Shown here piece by piece: positions 51,865 to 57,796 of a stretch of DNA of 64,000 bases. The notes under the pieces were generated by a model, which worked only from the letters and a program-made list of their open reading frames with translations, searched no databases and was not told the DNA's origin. The first letter of the stretch is position 1. Every line of letters starts with the position of its first letter. The DNA is from Gaiellasilicea sp963749515. GTDB lineage: Bacteria; Actinomycetota; Thermoleophilia; Gaiellales; Gaiellaceae. Location: NCBI GenBank assembly GCA_963749515.1, contig CAVVMR010000010.1:310001-374000 (forward strand), read 5' to 3'. A program made the translations under genes and the position numbers.

Positions 51865-52517
51865 TGCTGGGCGACGTACCGATCGAGATTCCGCAACGAT
51901 CAGCGTGGGTCCTCTCAGCCACACTTCAGCGCTTTCTCGTCCTGGCGCCGCCGCTCGCCGCCGCGGTCCTCGAAGTCTTTCACCCGCATCCGGACGAGAC
52001 CGCGCAAGGCCTAATGGATGTGTCGACCTGGTTCCTCGCATTCCACGTGATCCAGCTGATCCTGATCGGACTCGTAGGGCTGTCGGTGCTGCTGCTCGCC
52101 GACGAGCTCGGCCAAGCCGGCTCTTGGACGATCCGGCTCGGAATCGGCATCTTCCTTGTCTTCTACAGCTCCTACGACGCAGTGGCCGGCATCGGCACCG
52201 GTCTCGCCATGCGAGCCGCGCGTGACCTCACGCCCTCGCAACAGGACGGCGTCTTCGCCGTTGTCAAAGACTGGCCCGCCTTGGACGCCGTGGCCTTCCC
52301 GCTTGCTGTCGTCGGGACTCTCGGCTGGGTCGCCGCGGTCGGCGCGCTGATGTTCGCCGCCCGGCGAGCGGGAGCACCTCGCAGCCAGTGGATCGTCATC
52401 GGCCTCGCAGCGTTCTTCCTCCTCGGCGGCCACCCCTTCCCCTTCGGGACGCTCGCCTTCGGGTCGCTCTTCGTGGCCGCATTGCTCGTCCTCCTGCGAG
52501 AAAGGAGAGCCACGTGA
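51864..52517 (+). CDS. Polytopic membrane protein of unknown function
   Basis: This 217-residue protein has about six predicted membrane helices (for example WFLAFHVIQLILIGLVGLSVLLLA, LGIGIFLVFYSSYDAVAGIGTG, FPLAVVGTLGWVAAVGALMFAA, IGLAAFFLLGGHPFPFGTLAFGSLFVAALLVLL) and a conserved-looking HPHPDE segment in the first loop. It is not recognised. The ATG at 51864 overlaps the preceding stop. It is the last gene of the operon; the ssrA-like repeat follows 42 bp downstream of its stop. Confidence 0.72.
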   Translation: MLGDVPIEIPQRSAWVLSATLQRFLVLAPPLAAAVLEVFHPHPDETAQGLMDVSTWFLAFHVIQLILIGLVGLSVLLLADELGQAGSWTIRLGIGIFLVFYSSYDAVAGIGTGLAMRAARDLTPSQQDGVFAVVKDWPALDAVAFPLAVVGTLGWVAAVGALMFAARRAGAPRSQWIVIGLAAFFLLGGHPFPFGTLAFGSLFVAALLVLLRERRAT

Positions 52518-52559
52518 CCTTTGCCGTCGACTGGTCCTCGTCGCACGCAGGTGCCCACC

Positions 52560-52580
52560 TTCGATTCCAGCCGCCTCCAC
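52560..52580 (+). repeat. ssrA 3'-end repeat, copy 2
   Basis: Matches the tmRNA end (42550-42570) at 20 of 21 positions, the only difference being A at 52569 in place of C. It lies in the 131-bp gap between the operon and the ParB-like gene. Confidence 0.6.
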
Positions 52581-52648
52581 CTGAGAGATCCGCTCGGAGG
52601 TCTCGATGAGAATCTCGGCGGATTGTTCGTTGTACGCTTGCCCTCGAG

Positions 52649-53464
52649 ATGAAGGGACAGAGGGTCCGTAGCAGCGACCGCCTGCTCGAGCTCGACGAGG
52701 TCGAGCGCCGACTGAGGCCGTTTGGACGCCGGTACCTGGGCGTCCGCGAGATCCCGCTCGACGCGCTCATCGGCACAGATAGCCGCGCCAGCTCGTTCAC
52801 CCGCGACTTCCGTCCGCTTCACGCCTTCAGCCGCGATCGGCTGCGCTCGCTCGAGCGCGCGTTCGCCGACGGCGCCTTCCCGCCGATCGTCACGGTCAAG
52901 CTCGGCGAGGCGTACTTCGTGATCGACGGTCACCACCGTGCCGCCCTCGCGCGGCGCGGAGGCGCAGAGATGATCGACGCCGACGTGACCGAGCTCATCG
53001 CGCGCGTGCCTCTCCCGGCCGATGCGGACATGCTCGAAGTCGTCCTCCGGGAGCTCGAGCGGATCTTCCTCGAGGACAGCGGGCTTGCCGAGGGACGCCC
53101 CGGCGAGCGCGTCTCGGTCAGCAGGCCCGCGCACTACCTCGAGCTGCTGGAGAACATCCAGGTGCATGGCTACCACATGATGCGAGGACGCGAACGCGTG
53201 CTCGAGAACGCGGAGATCGCCGCGGACTGGTACGACGCGATCTATACGCCGACGCTCGGCGCGATCGACAGCCTGAGCCTCGACCGCCTTTACCGGGATG
53301 CGCCGCCCGGGGACCTGTTCCTCGTGCTCCACCGTCACCGGCGGGATGCGTTTCCCTCGACCGGCTGCCCGCACCTCGCGCAGACCGTCGTTTCAGTGAT
53401 CGGCGAACGCCGGCGGCGCCGCCGGCTGCGGTTGCCGCTGCGCGGGAGCCGCTCGTCGGCCTAG
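52649..53464 (+). CDS. ParB/sulfiredoxin-like domain protein
   Basis: This 271-residue protein has a ParB-N-like fold: GVREIPLDALIGTD, then FSRDRLRSLERAFADGAFPPIVTVKLGEAYFVIDGHHRAALARRGGAEMIDADVTE, with the nucleotide-binding GHHR motif (GxxRxxA type). It has no ParA partner and no typical ParB helix-turn-helix, so chromosome partitioning is unlikely; related stand-alone domains bind or hydrolyse nucleotides. A TACGCT box lies 10 nt upstream of ATG. It is convergent with the LigD-like gene, 2 bp apart. Confidence 0.78.
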   Translation: MKGQRVRSSDRLLELDEVERRLRPFGRRYLGVREIPLDALIGTDSRASSFTRDFRPLHAFSRDRLRSLERAFADGAFPPIVTVKLGEAYFVIDGHHRAALARRGGAEMIDADVTELIARVPLPADADMLEVVLRELERIFLEDSGLAEGRPGERVSVSRPAHYLELLENIQVHGYHMMRGRERVLENAEIAADWYDAIYTPTLGAIDSLSLDRLYRDAPPGDLFLVLHRHRRDAFPSTGCPHLAQTVVSVIGERRRRRRLRLPLRGSRSSA

Positions 53465-53466
53465 CC

Positions 53467-54360
53467 CTAGCGCAACGCCTTCAGGGCACGTCCGAGTGCC
53501 TGGCCGCCGGCGAGCACCGGCTCGAAGAGGTCGCCGTGCTGCTCGACTCGCTCGAGCGCCTCGCGCATCCCGAAGCGGCGCGGCGTCACGTTCTTCGTCA
53601 GCTCATCCCAGTGGAGCGGCGTCGAGACCGGCGCGCCCGGCTTGGGCCGCACCGAGTAGACCGAAGCGATCGTCTTCCCCCGCGCGTTCTGGCGGTGGTC
53701 GACGAGCACGCCCTCGCGCTTGTGCTTCAGCCATTCGGTCGTGACGACGCCTGGGTGCCGCTCCTCGAGCCCGCGCGCCACGCGCTCCGCGAAGTCGTAG
53801 GTCTGTTCGTAGGTGGCCCGACGCGCGATCGGGACGAGCACGTGGATCCCGTCGGCGCCGCTCGTCTTGACGTAGGACTCGAGCTCGAGCCGCTCGAGCT
53901 CCTCGCGGATCAGGTGAGCGACGCGGATCGCGAGCGCGAAGCCGCCATCGGGCGGGTCGAGGTCGAAGAGCACGAAGTCCGGGCGGTCAGGCTTGTCGAC
54001 GCGCGAGTACCAGGCATTCATGTCGATGCAGTTCATCTGCACCATCCAGAGCACCGCCTCGGGCGTGTTGACGAGCGGGAAGTCCACCATCCGCGACTCG
54101 CCCTTGCGGCCACGCGGGTAGGTGCGGTAGGTGCGCGTCGGAATCCACGAGGGCATCCCTTTTGGCGCCTGCTTCTGGAAGTACGCCTCGCCCCCCACGC
54201 CGTAGGGCGAGCGCTTCATCGTGAACGGCCGGTTGCGCAGGTGCGGGACGAGCACCGGCGCGATCGCGCGGTAGTACTCGAACAGGTCCTGCTTTGTGAT
54301 CCCAACGTCGGGAAACAGGACTCGTTCCGGGCTCGAGAGGCGGACCGACCGCGGCGCCAC
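53467..54360 (-). CDS. LigD-type polymerase/primase domain protein
   Basis: This 297-residue protein matches the polymerase domain of NHEJ ligase D: LSSPERVLFPDVGITKQDLFEYYRAIAPVLVPHLRNRPFTMKRSPYG, DFVLFDLDPPDG (catalytic Asp pair DLDP), and VKTSGADGIHVLVPI. It lacks the ligase and nuclease domains, and no Ku gene is in the window. Stand-alone LigD-pol proteins exist in Actinobacteria and fill gaps or prime at breaks. The start is GTG 54360. Confidence 0.92.
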   Translation of the reverse strand: MAPRSVRLSSPERVLFPDVGITKQDLFEYYRAIAPVLVPHLRNRPFTMKRSPYGVGGEAYFQKQAPKGMPSWIPTRTYRTYPRGRKGESRMVDFPLVNTPEAVLWMVQMNCIDMNAWYSRVDKPDRPDFVLFDLDPPDGGFALAIRVAHLIREELERLELESYVKTSGADGIHVLVPIARRATYEQTYDFAERVARGLEERHPGVVTTEWLKHKREGVLVDHRQNARGKTIASVYSVRPKPGAPVSTPLHWDELTKNVTPRRFGMREALERVEQHGDLFEPVLAGGQALGRALKALR

Positions 54361-54394
54361 ACAGGGGTTTTACCGGTCCGGCGCCCGCGCCGTC

Positions 54395-54643
54395 CTAGGT
54401 GTACTTCACGTTCACACTCGCGATCACACCCTGGGAACGCGCCGCGCCAAGCTTGTCCGGATCCTTGTTGTCGGTGACGATGGCCCTGGCGTTTGCGCCC
54501 AAGCCGGCGTGGCCGTTGTAGACGATTGCCCTCTGCTTCGGCTTCGGAGAACCCGCCGAGGCGGCCGGCGCTGCCGAGACGGCCAGCGCTACGACGGCCG
54601 CGAGGATGGTGGGTACGCCCCTTGCACGCTTCTCGTCGCTCAT
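54395..54643 (-). CDS. Small exported protein of unknown function
   Basis: This 82-residue protein has a signal peptide (GVPTILAAVVALAVSAAPAASA) and a mature part of about 50 residues rich in Lys, Asn and Gly (IVYNGHAGLGANARAIVTDNKDPDKL, then ASVNVKYT). No cysteines are present. ATG 54643 is chosen over 54664 because GGGGAGGG lies 3-5 nt upstream of it. It stands alone between the LigD-like and TetR genes. Confidence 0.65.
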   Translation of the reverse strand: MSDEKRARGVPTILAAVVALAVSAAPAASAGSPKPKQRAIVYNGHAGLGANARAIVTDNKDPDKLGAARSQGVIASVNVKYT

Positions 54644-54705
54644 GACCCTCCCCTTCGTTGACATCCGTGCTCTCTAGGACACTGGGGAGGGCCTGCGTAT
54701 TCCCG

Positions 54706-55323
54706 TCAGTCGATCCTGCCGTTAGCTGCGGCTTCGACGAGTGCGATGACGAGCATCGTCGCGCTCGTCCGTGTGATGCCTGAGGCAGTGAGTGAACGCC
54801 ACGTGGAGAAGGCGAGGGCGTGGTGCAACGCTCCCACGAAGAGAAGCCGTCTTCGGCCTCGGACTGAACGGCCGATGGTGAGGATCTCGACGGCGTCCTC
54901 GAGGTAGGTGTGCAGCGGGGCCACGGCGTGGCGGGCGAAGTCCACGAGCTCGGCGTCTCGGAGAACGTTGCTGTACATCGGTGCGGTGCGCTCGTAGTAC
55001 GCGTACAGCTCGCCGAGCGCCTGCTCGAGTCGCTCGTGTGGGTCGCGAATCGCGCGCCATGAGTCGAGAACCGGCCAGGGGTTCTCTCTGAAGTAGTGAG
55101 CCGAGCACGCCGCAAACAAGTCGGCTTCGGTCGGGAAGTGGCGGTAGAGCGTGCGGCGTTCCACGCCTGCCCGTTTCGCGACGGCGCTCAGCGTCGTGCG
55201 GGAGGGCCCGACCGTTCCGTGCAGCTCGATCGCCGCCTCGGTGATCCGCCGGTGCGTCTCGGCCTTGTCGGCGGCGCGCTGCTTCAGCTCGTACTTGCGC
55301 TTGGGTTTGATTTCGCGACTCAT
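54706..55323 (-). CDS. TetR family transcriptional regulator
   Basis: This 205-residue protein has an N-terminal basic stretch, a TetR helix-turn-helix (THRRITEAAIELHGTVGPSRTTLSAVAKRAGVERRTLYRHFPTEADLFAAC) and an all-helical ligand domain. ATG 55323 with upstream GGAGAC is used; longer ORFs in frame overlap the divergent gene. It shares a 91-bp intergenic region with the SnoaL-like gene, which it probably controls together with itself. Confidence 0.88.
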   Translation of the reverse strand: MSREIKPKRKYELKQRAADKAETHRRITEAAIELHGTVGPSRTTLSAVAKRAGVERRTLYRHFPTEADLFAACSAHYFRENPWPVLDSWRAIRDPHERLEQALGELYAYYERTAPMYSNVLRDAELVDFARHAVAPLHTYLEDAVEILTIGRSVRGRRRLLFVGALHHALAFSTWRSLTASGITRTSATMLVIALVEAAANGRID

Positions 55324-55325
55324 AA

Positions 55326-55348
55326 ATGTGTCTCCAATATTGACATAT
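55326..55348. promoter_or_regulatory. TetR operator candidate
   Basis: ATGTGTC - N9 - GACATAT, matching at 6 of 7 pairs, overlapping the -35 box of the divergent SnoaL-like gene. The palindrome CAATATTG lies inside it. Confidence 0.5.
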
Positions 55349-55368
55349 CCCGCCCAGCGGCGTAGGGT
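55340..55368 (+). promoter_or_regulatory. Consensus-like promoter of the SnoaL-like gene
   Basis: TTGACA (55340-55345), a 17-nt spacer and TAGGGT (55363-55368). Transcription would begin near 55375, leaving a leader of about 40 nt with a strong AAAGGAGG ribosome site before ATG 55415. Confidence 0.7.
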
Positions 55369-55414
55369 TGCATTTCCGTGACTCAACACTGTATACCGAA
55401 AGGAGGTCCCTCGA

Positions 55415-55810
55415 ATGGGATCCGTCATGAAGGCCATGTCCACAGCCACTCCTGAGCAGGTGCTCGAAGCGATCGTCGAAGGAATCAACACCGGCGATCT
55501 CGACTCTCTCGCCCCGCTGTACGAGAGCAAGGCAGCGTTCGCGACTCAGCCGGGTAGCCTCGCTCACGGCGCGCCGGGTGTCCGTGAGGCGCTCTCAGGG
55601 TTCATCTCGATGAAGGGCAAGCTCGACCTGGAGGTGACACGAGTTCTCGAGGTCGACGATCTTGCTCTCGTCACCGGCGTCTGGTCATTCGACGGCACAG
55701 GGCCCGACGGTGAACCGGTGCGACTGGCAGCAAACAACGCGGATGTTCTCCGTCGTCAGCCAGACGGCACCTGGCGCTTCGTGATCGACAACCCCTGGGG
55801 TACGGACTGA
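55415..55810 (+). CDS. SnoaL-like/DUF4440 family protein
   Basis: This 131-residue NTF2-like protein reads TPEQVLEAIVEGINTGDLDSLAPLYESKAAFATQPGSLAHGAPGVREALSGFISMKGKL followed by ADVLRRQPDGTWRFVIDNPWG, the usual alpha-beta cone fold pattern of DUF4440/SnoaL proteins. These include ketosteroid-isomerase-like enzymes and binding proteins; activity is not known. An AAAGGAGG ribosome site fixes the start. The TetR gene is divergent. Confidence 0.82.
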   Translation: MGSVMKAMSTATPEQVLEAIVEGINTGDLDSLAPLYESKAAFATQPGSLAHGAPGVREALSGFISMKGKLDLEVTRVLEVDDLALVTGVWSFDGTGPDGEPVRLAANNADVLRRQPDGTWRFVIDNPWGTD

Positions 55811-55821
55811 ACAAGGCGGCG

Positions 55822-55860
55822 GGCGGGAATCTTTTCGCAGCTCGATTCCCGCCGCCTCCA
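55822..55860 (+). repeat. Hairpin plus ssrA 3'-end repeat, copy 3
   Basis: GGCGGGAATC (55822-55831) pairs with GATTCCCGCC (55844-55853). The right part, TCGATTCCCGCCGCCTCCA (55842-55860), is identical to the last 19 bases of ssrA. There is no T-tract, so it is not a simple terminator. Confidence 0.6.
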
Positions 55861-55872
55861 TAATCGCTCTCA

Positions 55873-56472
55873 GTGCCGACCCTCGACGTAGATGGCAAGA
55901 GACTTCCGAACGGCGCGCACACGTCCCGGCCCTGGCGGATCCACGAGCTCACCCGCGATTTCCGGCTGGAGGACGTGTGGGCGCTGCCGACGCCAGGCGG
56001 CGCGGACGACTTCCCTCGGCTCGTGCACGCGCTCGCCTCGGGCGACCCGTCACACAGCGCCTCCCGCGCCGCCCGCACACTCTTCGCGATCCGGTGGAAG
56101 GCCGGGAAGCTGTTCGGTTGGGACGACTCGGGCTCCGGTCTCGGCTCGAGGGTGCCGACGCTCCGCGATCGGTTGCCGGCGGACCTGAAGGACGCGCCGT
56201 CCGGCCCGGACTTCAACGCGCTCCCGTTCACCTCCCTGTACCTGCTCGACGACGAGTGGGCGGCGGAGATCGCGAACCGCACGATGCACGGGGTCGTGCA
56301 CATCGGCTGGGTACCGGACGAGAGGGGCGGCTACCGCGGGCAGATGGCCGTCTACGCGAAGCCGAACGGACGGCTCGGGGCGGCGTACATGGCAGCGATC
56401 AGGCCGTTCCGGCACCTGATCGTGTACCCGCAGATGCTGCGGCAGATCGGGCGCCAGTGGCGAAGACCTTGA
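55873..56472 (+). CDS. DUF2867 family protein
   Basis: This 199-residue soluble protein fits DUF2867: SRPWRIHELTRDFRLEDVWALPTPGGADDFPRLVHALA, FAIRWKAGKLFGWDDSGSGLGSRVPTLRDRLP, and then HIGWVPDERGGYRGQMAVYAKPNGRLGAAYMAAIRPFRHLIVYPQMLRQIGRQW. The function is unknown. GTG 55873 is used; TAATCG lies 6 nt upstream, close to the TANNNT pattern. It begins just outside the last ssrA-like repeat, so it is the first gene of the flanking chromosome. Confidence 0.8.
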   Translation: MPTLDVDGKRLPNGAHTSRPWRIHELTRDFRLEDVWALPTPGGADDFPRLVHALASGDPSHSASRAARTLFAIRWKAGKLFGWDDSGSGLGSRVPTLRDRLPADLKDAPSGPDFNALPFTSLYLLDDEWAAEIANRTMHGVVHIGWVPDERGGYRGQMAVYAKPNGRLGAAYMAAIRPFRHLIVYPQMLRQIGRQWRRP

Positions 56473-56499
56473 CGCTGCGAGACGCCTGACCTGTTCGCG

Positions 56500-56505
56500 T
56501 ACGAT
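56500..56505 (+). promoter_or_regulatory. -10 box for the MBL-like gene
   Basis: TACGAT, 6 nt upstream of the GTG start at 56512. Confidence 0.45.
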
Positions 56506-56511
56506 CGGCTG

Positions 56512-57099
56512 GTGCGCGAGGTTCAGCCAGGAGTGTGGCACTGGGAGGCGCCCCATCCGGAATGGAAGCCGGGGGAGAACTGGGACGAGATGGTCTCTTC
56601 CTACGCGATCGACGACGGCAAACGGTTGCTGCTCATCGATCCGCTGGCGCCGCCCGGCCTCGTCGAGGAGCTGGCGGCCGAGCGCGAGACGGCGATCGTG
56701 CTGACGTGCCCCTGGCACGCGCGCGATGCTCAGGCCCTGGCGGAGCAACTCGGCGCGCCGCTCTACGTGCCGCCGCCGGACGACGGTGACCAGAACCCGC
56801 TCGAAGGACACGTGTTCAGGGCGGGCGACCGGCTGCCTGTCGGGATCCAGGCGTTCCCGGGAATGGAGCCGAACGACCTCGTGCTCTGGGTCGAGAGCCG
56901 CCGCGCACTCGTCGCCGGCGACACCCTTATCGACCGCGGCAAGGGCCTCGAGTTTCCGGCCGACTGGGCCGCGGAGGGCGTGGAGCCCGAGCAGATTCGC
57001 GCCGAGCTGCGCCCGCTGCTCGAGCTGCCGGTCGAGCTCGTGCTCCCGACGCACGGTGCACCCACCGACAGAGCCGCCCTCGAGCGCGCTCTGTCGTGA
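56512..57099 (+). CDS. Metallo-beta-lactamase-fold-like protein with altered metal motif
   Basis: This 195-residue protein has the alphabeta/betaalpha outline of MBL hydrolases: VWHWEAPHPEWK..., LLLIDPLAPPGLVEEL, FPGMEPNDLVLWVESRRALVAGDTLID, and the late LPTHGAP. The usual THxHxDH metal motif is replaced by TCPWHARDAQAL, keeping one His and the Asp but losing others, so it may bind metal differently or not at all. GDTL and LPTHG are retained. The start is GTG 56512. LysE follows 16 bp later. Confidence 0.78.
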   Translation: MREVQPGVWHWEAPHPEWKPGENWDEMVSSYAIDDGKRLLLIDPLAPPGLVEELAAERETAIVLTCPWHARDAQALAEQLGAPLYVPPPDDGDQNPLEGHVFRAGDRLPVGIQAFPGMEPNDLVLWVESRRALVAGDTLIDRGKGLEFPADWAAEGVEPEQIRAELRPLLELPVELVLPTHGAPTDRAALERALS

Positions 57100-57115
57100 T
57101 GCCGCGTTCGCCGAG

Positions 57116-57733
57116 ATGACTGACGTACTCGCGTTCATCGGCGTCGTCGCCGTCATCGTCGTCCTGCCTGGGCCGGACATGGCGCTGGTCCTCCAGAACG
57201 GCCTCACCCGCGGACGGCGCGCAGCCGTCGAGACGGCCCTGGGTATCAACGGTGGACTGCTGGTGTGGGCGGTTGCCGCCGCGCTCGGAATCGCTGCGCT
57301 CCTGCACGCATCCGCGCCCGCGTTCACCCTGCTCAAGCTGGCCGGTGCGGCCTATCTCGTCTGGCTCGGCCTGAACGCTCTCCGCGAGGCCTGGCGGACC
57401 AAGGCCGACGCTCCGGAGGAACGCCCGGCGCAGCGCCGGACATCGCCGTTTCGGCAAGGTCTGCTCTCGAACCTCCTCAACCCGAAGATCGCGCTCGTCT
57501 TCACGACGTTGATCCCCCAGTTCGTCGACCCTGATGGCCCCGCCGCCGCGCAGACGCTGCTCCTTGCGGCGATCTTCATCGGCATGGGGCTCGTCTGGCT
57601 GACGTCCTATGCACTACTTGTGGCCAAGGTCGGCGCGCTCTTGAAGCGTTCGGGCGTCCGGCGCGTGCTGAACGCCGTCACCGGCACGGTGCTGACGGCG
57701 CTCGGCATGCGACTGGCCGTCACCGACCGCTGA
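57116..57733 (+). CDS. LysE/RhtB family amino-acid exporter
   Basis: This 205-residue protein has about five or six membrane helices and the family patterns VVLPGPDMALVLQNGLTRGRRAAVETALGINGGLLVWAVAAALGIAALL, LLKLAGAAYLVWLGLNALREAW and FRQGLLSNLLNPKIALVFTTLIPQFV. It should export amino acids such as homoserine, threonine or lysine. The start at ATG 57116 matches the family N-terminus (LAFIGVVAVIVVLPGPD). Confidence 0.9.
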   Translation: MTDVLAFIGVVAVIVVLPGPDMALVLQNGLTRGRRAAVETALGINGGLLVWAVAAALGIAALLHASAPAFTLLKLAGAAYLVWLGLNALREAWRTKADAPEERPAQRRTSPFRQGLLSNLLNPKIALVFTTLIPQFVDPDGPAAAQTLLLAAIFIGMGLVWLTSYALLVAKVGALLKRSGVRRVLNAVTGTVLTALGMRLAVTDR

Positions 57734-57796
57734 CCGCGCCCATCCATCGCCGATAGCGTTTGCAAATGGTGATCTCGGGGAAGCTTTGGCGATGGA

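Larger units (their letters stand above)
42571..55860. mobile_element. Putative decayed tandem genomic islands inserted at ssrA
   Basis: The interval is bounded by direct repeats of the ssrA 3' end, with an internal third copy at 52560-52580 dividing it into about 10.0 kb and about 3.3 kb. All extra copies fall in gene-free gaps. Cargo is accessory in character: an AAA-LuxR regulator, hydrolase/ABC operon, ParB-like protein, LigD polymerase domain, TetR regulator. ssrA is a common integration target for tyrosine recombinases, but no integrase, transposase or conjugation gene is present, so the element would be non-autonomous or decayed. Confidence 0.45.
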
